A stretch of 64,000 bases of DNA from Chryseobacterium indologenes (GCA_016025055.1 CP065590.1:2046001-2110000), one strand, 5' to 3'; shown: positions 29,996 to 41,534, numbered from the stretch's first letter. Program-made: numbers and translations. Notes: a model not told the origin generated them from the sequence alone.

Positions 29996-32195
29996 TTATC
30001 CCCCAAGTTCCAATTGATTTTTTACTAATTTAAAATAAGTTGCTTTATTTTGAACCAATTGCTGATGGCTGCCTTGTTCTACAACTTCGCCATTCTTTAA
30101 TACAATAATCTGATCCGCATTTTTTACCGTAGAAAGACGATGGGCAATGATAACAACCGTTTTCTCTTTAAAAAAATCCTGTAAATTGTTATGAATGGTT
30201 CTTTCATTTTCAGAGTCTAATGCGCTGGTTGCCTCATCAAAAAGATATAATGAGGATTTTTATAGACTGCTCTAGCAATTAAAATTCTTTGTTTTTGACC
30301 TCCTGAAATACCATTGCCAGCCATCCCAATTTTAGTATTTAAATTAAGAGGAAGCTTTTCTACGAAAGATTTGATATTAGAAATGAATAATGATTTTTCA
30401 AGTTTTTCGTAATCGATATTTTCATCACCTGTTGCAATATTTCTTTCAATGGTATCAGAAAATATGAAGCCATCCTGCATTACAACACCACAATTTTTTC
30501 GCAGGTCTCTGGGAGAAATATCTTTAATGTTTAAATGATTAAATTCAATATCACCCTGTACAGGTTCGTAAAACTTCAGCAGCATTTTCATAAGAGTGGT
30601 TTTGCCGCTGCCGCTTGCTCCAACAATTGCTGTAACTTTTCCCTCTGGAATAAAAATATTGAGGTCTTTAAGGACAAATGGTGATTTGGGACCTTCATAC
30701 TGGAATGATACATTCTTCAGATAAATTCCCTTTTCAATTCCATTCTGGGTTGTATATTTTTCACTCAATAAAGGAACATGATTGTCCTGCTCTTCATCGG
30801 GATGGGTTTGTACCTCGTTCAATCGTGTTAAACTGAGTTTTGCGTCCTGTAATGAACGGAAAAAAGTAATCAACTGGCTTACAGGAGTATTCATCTGCCC
30901 AATGATATAGGATACACTTAAAAGGGCTCCCAAAGTCATATTGCCATGTACTACAAATGATGAGGCCAAAAATGTAACCATGATATTTTTGATCTGATTG
31001 ATGAATTCAAAACCGGAAAGCTGGATCTGATCCAGTTTTAGAATACGGATATTAATTTTAAAAAGTTTATCCTGAATTTTACTCCATTCGTTTCTTTTAA
31101 ATTCTTCAAACTGATTGAGTTTCATTTCTGAAACCCCATTAATCATTTCATAAATTGACTCTTGGTTTTCACTCCTCCGCTGAAATTTAAAATAATCCAG
31201 CATTTTTCGTTTTTTCATCCAATATAAGGACCAGGCCACGGAAAATACAGTCAATGTCATGTACACTAATAAAATTCTATAGTCGTAATACCATAGTACT
31301 CCAAAGAAAACAGAAAAAGTAATGATAGAGAATAAAGTAATCAAGCTTTGTGAAGTGAGAAAACTTTCCACTCTTTCATGATCCTGAATTCTTTGGTTAA
31401 AATCTCCCATTAATTTTGTATCAAAGAATTTAATGGGAAGTTTTAAAAGTTTTTTGAGGAAATTTGAAATAATTTGGATGTTGATCTTTGTCCCTACCAC
31501 CAGCATGATCCAGTTCCTGAAAATACCAAAAATAATGTTCCCTAAAAAAATGCCAATTGGGCCAATAAGATATAAGTAATGATTGATAGATCTTTTTTGC
31601 TTACCCCATCGTCAATTAATTTTTGAGTCAGGATGGGGAATATAAGAGTGGTAAGTGTTCCCATTAAAAGCAGGAGGAACATCCATGATATCTGCCTTTT
31701 AAATGGTTTAAGGTAGTTAAATAGATAGGTTACCGAAAGTTTTTCTTCTTTAGGTGGTGTCCGTTGGTAAAATTCCTCTGTAGGTTCCAAAAATAAAGCA
31801 ACTCCTTCTTCTCCGATTGAGATCCAGGACTGCTTGAACTTTTCTTCTGATAAAGAAATATAACCATGCCCGGGATCCGCAATTTTGTATGTTCTTTTTC
31901 CGCTGAATATGCTTTTTGAAATTTTATAAAGAACAACAAAATGATTTTGGTTCCAGTGAAGGATAAGAGGTAAATAGCTTGGATCAATGCTCTCCGGTTT
32001 TAACGTTCCTGCCATTGTTTTAAAACCAATTTTATGAGCAGCATCACTTATTCCGAGTAAGGAAACTCCTTCACGGGTAATATAGCTCAGATTTCTAAGA
32101 TGCTGTACACTATATTCCTTTCCGTAATGGGCTGCAACCATAGCAAGACAAGCTGGGCCACAATCCATCTGATCATGTTGGGGTAAGAAAATCAT
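29996..32195 (-). CDS. C39-peptidase ABC exporter (PCAT) of the lanthipeptide cluster, two frameshifts
   Basis: A peptidase-containing ABC transporter of about 733 residues that should cut precursors after their GG site and export the product. The N-terminal C39 domain has QMDCGPACLAM (catalytic Cys), HWNQNHFVVLYK (His) and IADPGHG (Asp). A six-helix membrane domain follows, then the ATPase with GASGSGKTT, NGISGGQKQRILIARA and, after repair, FDEATSALD and IIAHRLSTV. The frame breaks twice: at A run 31544-31550 and at A run 30239-30243, the latter inside Walker B. One extra base at each restores a full protein. If the breaks were real the exporter would be dead. It overlaps lanB by 4 bp. No HlyD-like adaptor lies nearby. 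Confidence 0.88.
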
Positions 32196-35100
32196 ACTTT
32201 TAAATTTAATTTTCCATTCATTGCTCTGTAATGTTTTTCAAGAACTCCGTAGAGTAAGAGTTCATTTTTCCGGGGTTCCAGTTTTGCAAATCTATTGATG
32301 GTCATATGTATAAAACTGGTGATTATCTCTCCTCTTCCTGTAAATTTTTTTATGTCAGGAGCAAATCTACTGATGGTATTTTCTATAAGCTCATCATATT
32401 CATTTCTGCTATGAAGAAATTCTGAAAGATATTCAAAGTCTTGTCGGTAGATGGAATCAATATCTTTTCGGGTCTTTTTACTGGCCTGGAATTCTGTCTG
32501 AAAAGCATTGTATAAGATACCGAATAAACTAATCTTTGTGTCCAGTGAGAGTTGTAAGAAATTGAGATAATGATCAATGTATTTTATTACAATGAAATAT
32601 TTTAATCTTTCATCACTGATATTTTCTGCCTTGATCCTTTTTAAAAGTTCTAAAATAATCTCACTATCCATCGTGAAGAAACTTTCTGCATTCGCCATTA
32701 AATGGTAGCCATATCTTTCAATTTCTCTTTCATAGGTTGAAATATCTATTTTTGAGATATAATGTGTGTCTGAATAATATTTAAGCTTTTGGTTCACAAT
32801 TGATAATATGTCCGATAATTTGGTTTTACTATTATCATACTGAAATCTAAGTCTGATATGAAAATTAGGATCATAATATCTTATAAAAAACCATTTTTCT
32901 ATCAGATTTTTCTTTTTTAAAGTTTCAATGAGAGAAGGGAGTACGGTTGCTAATAATTTATTTGCGGTTTCCACGCCTAAATATATTTTAAAGAACACCC
33001 ATTCATTTGTAGGGATGAATTTTCTCTTTAAAGATTTTTTAGGAGAAAAAACTTGTAGACTTCCATTATTTTTCTCATTGATTATCGGGAAAATATATTC
33101 ATTATCATGTATTTCTTTATTGTTGAGGTTGTAAAGAACTTCAACTAATATTATACTTTCTTTTTCATTGATGGCATCGCATAATATTTCCAATAAAATT
33201 TCGTTTTCGGTATCTATTAACAGCTGATTATCTCCTGCATCTTTAAGATAAACATACCTCGGGATATTGTAATAACTTTTTATAGTAGTAAAGTAGGAGA
33301 GAAGATCTTCATTTTTTTTCTGTGGAAACAGATATTTTAGTTCAGAAGTTGTTATTTTCCAGGTAGAAGGGGAAAGGATGAGGTTTTTCCAGCTGATTCT
33401 TGGAAAATGGTTATTGTATGAAAATATAAGCTGGTCAAAATTGATATGAAGATATTCTGTAATGTCCTGACATTGTAGATCACACAGAAAATGATAAATC
33501 GGCATGGAGTTGATATGAAAATTATGAGCATGGGAATTATATAATTTGATCATACATTTATGAATGCGACTCCATAATATTATTTTTCCATACCTCACCC
33601 CTACATAAATATCATCTAAGTCTATATGAGAGACCATATTATCTTTGGAAATATAGCCTAAAGTGTATTCTCTTTTTATATTTCTTACCAGGAGATTACT
33701 GCTCCTGTTGTCTGGGATATAATCAAATTCTGCAGAGATGGTGTTCACATTATTTTGACTCTCAGCTCTGATGATCTCAGAAGCTAAAGCAGCTGCTTCT
33801 GGGTCGAAGCATGTAAATCTGCCGATGAGGTTTAAAGCACTTACTCCACCTATTCCTTTGATTAATATTTTATTGTCATCTACAACCGATATCATTGCGT
33901 GCAGACTGTCCGGTAAATGAATAATATTGTCTTTCTTTTCATCATTAATTAAGCTTAGAAATTCCTCATGACTAAGATCAATCTCAGAAAGTCCTTTATA
34001 CTTTGCCTTAGCAAGAATATTGTTCCATATTTTTTTTATTTTTAAGCTGTGTTCTATTTGTTGGTTTTCAGGATCCTCCATATTTACCTGTATTTTTTTT
34101 ACCAGGTCAGATTGGATGGCATTATTGGAATTGGTAGAGTATCCTATTCCTATCTCGTTATCTAAAGCAATATTTAAAGGCATGAAATTTTCCCCATACC
34201 TTTCGGTAAATTTTTCTTTAAACTCATCTAACATTGGATGCGTTTGTTGCTTTATAGACGTTAATACGGATAATATTTCTATGGCTTCTCGTATATTTTT
34301 TTGTATTTTTTCCGGTATACTGGGGACTGTGGCTATATCTTTTAAATTGCAGTTGATTACAAATTTTTTATTGTAGGTAATATCCAGCTCATCCAGTATA
34401 CTGAAGATTTCTTCATAATATTTTAAGTTACCCCCAATTTCTTTTTTTTTCCAACGTGGATAGGCTGTCACTAATTTTCTTTATTTTTTTATACAGTGAG
34501 TTTATTTCCGGATCGTAGAGCAGAACTTCTTTTTTTCAAACAAATTAATGATCTGGTTCAGAGGTGGTGTTTCATGGTTTAAATAAAGCTGGAATTCTCC
34601 GATAAGCAGTTGAGATTCAATCAAAGAAAAAAGATACTCTTCAGCCTGCTGTATCTCGATAGAATCAACATTTTCAAGAAGTAATGAGACCAGATCTGTA
34701 AAAGATGTTGGAGTTTGGGTTTCATTGATAATTAAATCAAGAACCTCATTCCTTTCAAAAGAATTTAAAATATAATCTCTGGAGTCTTCATTAGAATGAG
34801 TTACTTCAACATATCTGTAATCTTTTCCTACACTGTACAATGTGTTATTAATAACATAATCTTGTTGTTTGATTATATTACTATTGTTATTTATTTTTCT
34901 GAGTATTTTAAATACAATATTAAGATCTATGCTATAAAAAGGAATAAAGCTTTCACTCTGCTCAGTTGTGGATACGTCCTTTTCCCATTCGATGATTGAG
35001 TAACTTGAGAACAGTCCAAAAGGGGTTGCTCTTGAGCATATTCTGATATAATATTTTAAAATAGAGAGGGCTAATTTTCTAGAGTCTTTACTTCTGTTGG

Positions 35101-35332
35101 GGTCAGATGCATTATTGGAAAGATCAGATTCAATTGCGGATTTCCATCGGTAGAACAATTCAGGAGAAGCTAAAAATAAAGCGTCTTTAAAGATGGTATC
35201 AGTATAGAGATGAGACATGAATTTATTGAGTTCATCTTCATGACGGGGTATCTTCAATAAGTCATTTAAAGTGTATAAAGAGTTTCTGCAAAAAACCGTA
35301 TTTAATATTTTTAATTTATTTTTCATCAGCAT
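32192..35332 (-). CDS. lanB: Class I lanthipeptide dehydratase LanB, two compensating frameshifts
   Basis: LanB uses glutamyl-tRNA to glutamylate Ser/Thr of the precursor and then eliminates glutamate to give Dha/Dhb. The N-terminal part shows the family motif SRATPFGLFSSYS. The C-terminal part is the SpaB_C elimination domain (WFFIRYYDPNFHIRLRFQY, ERYGYHLMANAESFFTMDS). Two frames carry it (34502-35332 and 32192-34471). They join if one base is added at T run 34530-34536 and one removed at T run 34442-34450, giving EKKEVLLYDPEINSLY...STLEKKEIGGN and one protein of about 1046 residues. It overlaps the oxidoreductase gene by 17 bp upstream and the exporter by 4 bp downstream. Confidence 0.9.
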
Positions 35333-36233
35333 AGTAAATGGTGTTTAGTTTTTTTAAATTTAATATTTTGGCCTCATTGGTGGCTGAGGTATCATACAGG
35401 ACAAATTCATCTATTCCGTATTCGTCATGATACTCCTGAATAATTTGAGACAGTTTTTCAACTGTTACGTGTAAAATGTTGAAACTTTCATTTTGATGGA
35501 CGGTTGGGTTTTGATCCTCCTGAATTTTGCCTTCATCAGAGCAAAAAGCTATAGACAGTACAATTTTCACGTCTCTGCGGTTTTTTTCATAAAAAGCCGT
35601 TCTAAATTCTTTCAGTTTATCTTTTGTAGCAGATAGTTTTTTACGAGGCCCATGAAAAGTGGAAACGCAGTAATTAAGATCTTTTTCGATGGCAAGCTCC
35701 AGATAGTTAAAGTCTGATGAAAGGTACCAGATGCCTGGATTTTCTCCTCCGTAAGGTGTGATAACAATTTTATTTTCATGCAAATTATACTCATCGTTAT
35801 TCAACAGGGTTACGATATCATTAAGTTTTTCATCAAAAATCTCATGTTGTGGGGTACTCAGTAATTTATCATTGGTGAGTTCCATGACTTTTACGCTTTC
35901 TGGTGCGCCTTTGGCTAGGCCCAGTTCTATTCTTTTGTAGTAAATATTGTTTAAAAGTCTGAAATTTGATGCAAGAGTATAAGGTGAGTGCATAGAAATT
36001 AAAGAACCTGCAGACCCTACTAAAATATTTTCGGTCATGCCTGCTATTATTGAGATTATAATTTCAGGATTGGTATAAGAAACATTAGGGATGGGTAAGT
36101 GATGCTCTCCAAGCCAGAATCTGTTAAATCCGTATTCTTCTGCTTTGGAAGCGTAAGTAATAATTTGTTCTATAATGTCCAGGCTGTTTGAATCGCCTCT
36201 TCTTCCAAAATCTAAAATTCCTAATTGTATCAT
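35316..36233 (-). CDS. Luciferase-like (MsnO8-type LLM) flavin oxidoreductase
   Basis: A 305-residue TIM-barrel protein of the bacterial luciferase-like family, with EYGFNRFWLGEHHLPIPN and VGSAGSLISMHSPYTLASNF. These enzymes use FMN (or F420 in other phyla). It sits inside the lanthipeptide operon between lanC and lanB, with lanB overlapping it, so it probably tailors the peptide. Luciferase-like LanJC reductases turn Dha/Dhb into D-amino acids in some lanthipeptides; an analogous role here is inference. A generic monooxygenase is the alternative. The frame is intact, unlike most genes of this cluster. Confidence 0.8.
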   Translation of the reverse strand: MIQLGILDFGRRGDSNSLDIIEQIITYASKAEEYGFNRFWLGEHHLPIPNVSYTNPEIIISIIAGMTENILVGSAGSLISMHSPYTLASNFRLLNNIYYKRIELGLAKGAPESVKVMELTNDKLLSTPQHEIFDEKLNDIVTLLNNDEYNLHENKIVITPYGGENPGIWYLSSDFNYLELAIEKDLNYCVSTFHGPRKKLSATKDKLKEFRTAFYEKNRRDVKIVLSIAFCSDEGKIQEDQNPTVHQNESFNILHVTVEKLSQIIQEYHDEYGIDEFVLYDTSATNEAKILNLKKLNTIYYADEK

Positions 36234-36244
36234 GCCGAATCTTC

Positions 36245-37398
36245 TTAAATTAAAAATATTTTACTCCATTCACTGATTCTTTTATCTGCTGAATTTATGG
36301 TGAGAATCGCTGCCGGATAACCAAAGATCAGACTCATTTTATTTTCCGGAAGTACGAGGAAATCTTGCTGTAAGAAATCTACAGTCTGGTCATGCCAATA
36401 CTGATAAGCTTCTCTAAAATTATTTTTTCCGGTAAGATCATAAATATTTTGTACATCATTGCAACTCCTGATGTGCCATGGCAAAAGTGAAAATCCTGTA
36501 TGCCTGTTGTGTTAAAAGTTCTTCGCCGGGTCGTTTCTGAAGTTATTTTTTCTGCATCTATTTTTTCTAGATGAGACACAGTACCGGATCTGTATAATGT
36601 ATTTGCAACAGATAAGTCACTGTTGCACCATCCTAATCTGTTGTTTTTATGAATTACAATTTGATCGTTTTCTAAAAACTTATTGTATGGGAAATATAAT
36701 TTTGAATGATCTATCATATATTCCTCACAATGGGCAGACAGGATTTCTATGCACTTGGCCCGTATCATCTGGGCCTGTTCATTTTCAGGATTTTTATTCA
36801 GATAAAGATCTATAATATGAAGAATGGCGGATATCCCGTGTGCCAGTCCAAAATTGAGTCCTTTATTGTATAAATCATCCGTATTATTATAAAAAGCAAG
36901 TTTTTGGGTATTGATATTATTGTAAATTTCATGGATGATAATATCAGCTTTTTTCAAATCTTTGATCAGAATGAAATAGTAAAGAATCCCCATACTTCCG
37001 CCTAAATAATCGAAAACATTGTTTTGAACATGAATAATAGCTTTATCTAAAAGGTAGTCATTGATATCGCTTATTTCATTGTCCAGTTCATCTCCCAATA
37101 GTTGATGCTTTTTTAATTCATGAGCCATTACCCCAAAACCAGACAACCCGCTGAGAATACAAGGTGACACTGAAATAAATTTTTTCTGACTTGAAATATT
37201 CTCTAAAACTAAATTAAGGATTTCGTATAATGTTGACGTATTTTTTTCATCTTCGTATATTTTATTGATATAGGTGAGATAATAAACAATCCCTAATTTG
37301 CCTTCAAAAAGGCCGTCATCCTCCAATTCATTAAAATCATAATGATATAAATAATCATTAAATTTTTTGGTTGTATTTTCAATGCTATTATTCTTCAT
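36245..37398 (-). CDS. lanC: Lanthionine cyclase LanC with complete zinc site, one frameshift
   Basis: LanC cyclases add Cys thiols to dehydrated residues, using a Zn ion held by two Cys and one His. This copy has all elements in order: FGLAHGIS, LGWCNSD (first Cys) and FHFCHGTSG (Cys-His). The frame breaks after CHGTSGVAMMYK at T run 36447-36450. One extra base there gives YKNIYDLTGKNNFREAYQY and a protein of 384 residues. The upstream lanC overlaps it by 11 bp and the oxidoreductase starts 11 bp downstream. It is probably the active cyclase of the pair. Confidence 0.88.
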
Positions 37399-38572
37399 AT
37401 CTATGTAAAAAGTATTTTAAAAAGAAGAGATATTCATTTTCCATTTTTAAATCAGCTGTCATTAAACTAATGCCTATTCCAATAATTCCCTGTGAAAAAG
37501 AAAGATGAAGTTCTTCGAGGTCACTGTTAAAATGAGTAGAATACCCTGCCCAAGGAGTTTCATTTTGATTTGAATCTAGGATCTTTTTATGCCAGAAATC
37601 AGCATTTTCCAAATATTCTGTTTCCTTTGTATATTGGTAGAACGTTCTCATTAATGAATACAATCCTGAATATCCGTATAATAGACTTGCATCTGTCAAT
37701 TCATTTTTAATGATTTCCTGCTTTGTAATAAAATGTTTTATGACTTCATGGGATAGATCAAGGTAGTCATCATTGTCTAATATTTGAGAAGCGTGGAATA
37801 ACATGAATGCAATTCCCAGATCACCATAGCAGACATTTGAATAATTGATATAATTCTGCTTGATTGAATCAAATGGAAACATATTGGTGTTTGCCGTATT
37901 TTCTGTTTTATTACTACTAAGGTAATTAAGGGCTCCTGTTAAAAGTTCAAGACACTTTTCTTTTTCAACATTCATTTTATAACAATACAGTAAAAACTGG
38001 CAGGTGCCTGTTATTCCATGCATTATACCAAGTTCATTGGATGGCCGCCCCCATAAAAAATTATAATTCCATCTGGTGAATAGACCTTCTTTTATTGCCA
38101 GGGTGTCAATAGTATGAATAATAGTTTTGATTTCGTTTTCAAAGTTTTTATCTTCCATTCTTTGAAAAAGATAATAGCCTATTCTGACACAGCCATTTAC
38201 GCTGTCTATATTTTTTTCTTCAATTTTAGTATGTAAGAACTTAAGAGCCCAATGATCATAACTTTCTAAATAGTCATTAATATTTTCATCAATTACTGCC
38301 TTTTTTTTATAATAATACAAGACATGTACAATTTCACACATATCCAAGATCAAAGAATCTCCATCATAAGTCTCATCTATTCTGGATAAGCTAAGATTAA
38401 GATACTCTGCGGACATTTCAAGATACTCTTCCTTTTCAGTGTATAAATGATAATAATAGTAAAAAAGTGAAGCCCCTAAAATTCCTTTGTTTAATCCAAC
38501 GTCCTTTAATATGGAAAAGTTTTTTTCTAATGCCCCGACTATTTTTGAGATCTCATGTTCATTAACTTTCAT
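37388..38572 (-). CDS. LanC-like protein lacking the Cys-His zinc ligands
   Basis: A 394-residue LanC-fold protein with an intact frame. It keeps the alpha/alpha-toroid repeats (LNKGILGASLFYYYY, ELGIMHGITGTCQFLLY, SNVCYGDLGIAFMLF). Where a normal LanC has CHGYSG, it reads LLYGYSGL, so two of the three zinc ligands are gone (Leu and Tyr instead of Cys and His). It may be a non-catalytic partner of the neighbouring complete LanC, for example for peptide binding, or a cyclase with a different mechanism. It is the first enzyme gene after the precursors. Confidence 0.82.
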   Translation of the reverse strand: MKVNEHEISKIVGALEKNFSILKDVGLNKGILGASLFYYYYHLYTEKEEYLEMSAEYLNLSLSRIDETYDGDSLILDMCEIVHVLYYYKKKAVIDENINDYLESYDHWALKFLHTKIEEKNIDSVNGCVRIGYYLFQRMEDKNFENEIKTIIHTIDTLAIKEGLFTRWNYNFLWGRPSNELGIMHGITGTCQFLLYCYKMNVEKEKCLELLTGALNYLSSNKTENTANTNMFPFDSIKQNYINYSNVCYGDLGIAFMLFHASQILDNDDYLDLSHEVIKHFITKQEIIKNELTDASLLYGYSGLYSLMRTFYQYTKETEYLENADFWHKKILDSNQNETPWAGYSTHFNSDLEELHLSFSQGIIGIGISLMTADLKMENEYLFFLKYFLHRYEE

Positions 38573-38666
38573 GGTTCAGGTAGATGTAAAATTAATTGTA
38601 GTTAAAAAGCGAGGCAAATTAAATTATTTAATTACCTCGCTCAGGATACTTTTTAAAACTATATTT

Positions 38667-38852
38667 TTATATAGCTTTATTTATAGTAGTTGTCGTTTTA
38701 GGGTTGCATGAATCATGACAGCAAGAGCAGTTGTCTCCTCTTGAGCTGGCCCCTAATATCCCTCCTTTCAGCTGGCTGATCTGGTCATCATTTAACTTTG
38801 TTACAGCTTCTTTATTAAACTGTAATCCTTTCATTTGAATTTTAGATTTCAT
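38667..38852 (-). CDS. Lanthipeptide precursor A
   Basis: A 61-residue precursor. Residues 1-31 are a leader with FNKEAVTKLNDDQISQLKGG, the Bacteroidota class I lanthipeptide type, ending in the Gly-Gly site for the C39 exporter. The 30-residue core has Ser36, Ser37, Ser43, Ser48, a Thr53-56 run and Cys42, 44, 45 and 49, enough for up to four thioether rings. The core also contains SSRGDNC. It lies 94 bp upstream of the first lanC, the usual gap in such operons. Confidence 0.9.
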   Translation of the reverse strand: MKSKIQMKGLQFNKEAVTKLNDDQISQLKGGILGASSRGDNCSCCHDSCNPKTTTTINKAI

Positions 38853-39053
38853 AATAATTGGGTTAATGATTAGTATCGCATTTTACTGCTCAATGGTTTT
38901 ACTATTGCAAGAACCATGGCAGCAAGAGCAGTTGTCTCCTCTTGAGCTAGCTCCTAATATCCCTCCTTTCAGTTGGCTGATCTGGTCATCATTTAACTTT
39001 GTTACAGCTTCTTTATTAAACTGTAATCCTTTCATTTGAATTTTAGATTTCAT
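38719..39053. repeat. Direct repeat of the precursor gene
   Basis: Segments 38719-38852 and 38920-39053 align without gaps over 134 bp with three differences, all synonymous third-position changes. This is a recent tandem duplication of the leader and inner core, with only the peptide ends free to vary. Confidence 0.92.
38883..39053 (-). CDS. Lanthipeptide precursor B
   Basis: A 56-residue precursor, too short for many gene finders. It is identical to precursor A over the first 46 residues and then differs: HGSCNSKTIEQ instead of HDSCN plus a Thr-rich tail. The leader again ends in GG at residue 31. The core has the same four Cys and Ser36, 37, 43, 48 and 51 plus Thr53. It is the first small gene after the TonB receptor, 93 bp downstream of it. 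Confidence 0.9.
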   Translation of the reverse strand: MKSKIQMKGLQFNKEAVTKLNDDQISQLKGGILGASSRGDNCSCCHGSCNSKTIEQ

Positions 39054-39145
39054 AGTAATTTTATTTATGAGATTAGTATGAGTATCATATTTTTAAGAGA
39101 TTAATACTTTTTTCTTTTTCGCTCTGGGCTTGCAAGCTTTATTTT

Positions 39146-41534
39146 TTACTGAACACGTTCCTTTTGTTCACTGTTATTAGAATTGATTTGCTGTGTGCTA
39201 AGTTTATTGTTGCCAAACTTGTAGATTAAAGAAATTCTGAATCTTTGGTTGTCAAAATACATTTTGTTTTTAAGTTCAATATTATTAGTGTATCCCGTAT
39301 AAGTGGGCCTGTTGCTTCCAAAAATATCTTCCCCTGTTAAAGACAGCTGAAGTGATTTTTTCATAAAAAACATTTTAAAAGCCAGATCTAATCCATTGAT
39401 GCCTGAAACTTTAAATAGTCCCTCTACAGTAGGAAAAGAGTAAAAATAAGTGGCTTCAAAAAAATGCTTGAAGAAATCTTAAAGGTATTTGTACTATAAA
39501 GCTGAAGATAATTACCATTTAAGCTGGAGTTCGTTTCAGGTATTGATGACGTGGAATGAGAGTAATTATAATCCAAAGAATTGACAGATTCCCACCATTT
39601 AAATTTATCAAATGTGTAGGAAATATTTACTCCATATTTATCCGAGGTAACATAATTGAATGGTTTTTCAAATCGGGAAGTGATATCTCCTGGCTGAACG
39701 ATGGTAACAAAATCAAATCCGTTTTTCAAATGAGAGTAATAAAGCTGAGCAGTTACCTTGTTCTTGAAATTATAATTTAACTCAATATTATCAGAGAAAG
39801 AAGGCTGTAAAAAGGATTTCCTTCAGAATAAAAATATTGATTATTAAAGCTTCTGAACGGGTTAAACCAAAAATAACGAGGCCTTGTTACTCTTTTTCCG
39901 TAATTGATATTGAATGAATGGTTATCATTAGGAGTGTAAGAAAGATAAGCGGTAGGGTATAATCTTAAATAATTGTTAGTTTGAATTTGATCCAATGTCA
40001 GAGAATGCCCGCTTGTACTTACATTTTCTAACCTAAGCCCCAGTTTTCCTTCAAGTTTTGAGGTTATTTTATGAGTTACACTTGCGTAAACACTGCTGAT
40101 ATCTTCTTTATAAATAAATGAATTGGTATTGTTAGGATCTAAAATAGGCGTCTCGCTCCGTAGATTATAAAAAGAATTGTCACTGTTTGATTTTGATATC
40201 GAGAGCTTACCACCATAGTTTAATGTTAATGATTTAATAGGATGTTCCATATCAACAGTGAAATTATAATTATCAACATTGATTCCGCCTACAGTATTGA
40301 AAATAAATCCGGAATTTGGAATAGGTGATGAGTTCGAGTAAAAGTTCTGCCCCTGAATTAATTGATCGGATTTATTGTTATATGAAAAATAATCAAAATC
40401 AAAAGTAAGCTGTTTCCCTAAGGAATCTATTTTATAGTTTAAATGATAATTCAATGAAAGGAATTTATATTTGTTCTTTAGATCCTTGTTGGAGTTTGCT
40501 AAAGAATCAATCTTATTGGCAGCCTTATCAGAGATGATCACTCTGTCTTTTTCAGTCGGGTTTGTGTCTGAATAACTGTAGTATAAACTTACTCCAGTCA
40601 TTATTTTAGGAGTAATTTTGTAGTCAAAACCCAGTTTAGTAGTAAGAGGATAGAACAGGCTTTTTTTTATCTTTTCTTCTTTCCACAATGTTGAAGGATA
40701 GCTGTTGACAAAACTTTCATCTATTTTCTTTTTATTTCTGTCATAATTAATCGAGAAATTAAAATAGCTTTTATTCTTTTGGTAATCAAAATTTGCACCT
40801 ATTCCTGCAGACGCATAATTTCCCTGGGTGTACCGTGTGCTTACTAATGATTTCCAACTATTGGGGGCGATTTTTTTTCTTTTGATATTGATGATACCAC
40901 TGTTTCCTTCTGCGTCATATTTGGCCGGAGGGTTTGTAATGACCTCAATGCTTTTGATCTCATCAGACCTTATTGTTTTTAGAAAATTAATAATATCATC
41001 CCCGGAAAGTTGTATAAGCCGATCATCAATCATTACGGACATCCCATTCTTTCCCACCATAGAGATTTTTTCATTTTGCACCTTTATTCCTGGGGTTACT
41101 TTCAGGGCATCCAGTGCATCTCCACCTGTTGCAGATATTGAGTTCTCTACATTAAAGATAAGACGGTCTATTTTTCTTTCTATTAATTTCTTTCGTCCTT
41201 CTAAGACAATTTCTTTGATGTTTTTGGTTCTTTCGATCTTTATTTTTCCAAGATCGAGGTTATTGTGTAAACTGAATGCTTTAGAATATCCAGTATCATT
41301 AAAATGTTTTATTTTGAGAATATATTCATCGGATTCTAGCTGAATTGAAAATAAACCCATTTCATCGGTCAATTCACTTTTAATAGGAATAGAATCTTTT
41401 TTAAAATTAAAACTTCACTAAATTCCATTGGGGCATCCTTTTCATCCACAATTTTTCCCTTTAGTTGGAATTGTTGTGAGAATAGGGTGCAAAAAAAAAA
41501 ATAGAAATTGAAAAATATAGATTCTTCTTTTCAT
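39146..41534 (-). CDS. TonB-receptor-like outer membrane beta-barrel protein (OMP_b-brl_3 type), four frameshifts
   Basis: After repair, about 796 residues: signal peptide, carboxypeptidase-regulatory-like domain (LKGKIVDEKDAPMEFSEVLI), plug (DALKVTPGIKV; EVITNPPAKYDAEGNSGIINI) and a barrel. The frame breaks at A run 41491-41501 (one base too many), T run 41397-41402, A run 39809-39813 and A run 39458-39464 (one base short each). It lies 93 bp upstream of the precursors on the same strand, so it probably belongs to the lanthipeptide operon as export, immunity or uptake partner; that is inference. The ATG at 41534 begins MKRRIYIFQ. Such barrels also occur outside lanthipeptide clusters. Confidence 0.8.

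Noticed and set aside
34471..34502. LanB as two separate genes (split LanB)
   Set aside because: The join region reads through with one base added and one removed in A/T runs, giving continuous LanB sequence between 34442 and 34536, so a true split is not supported.
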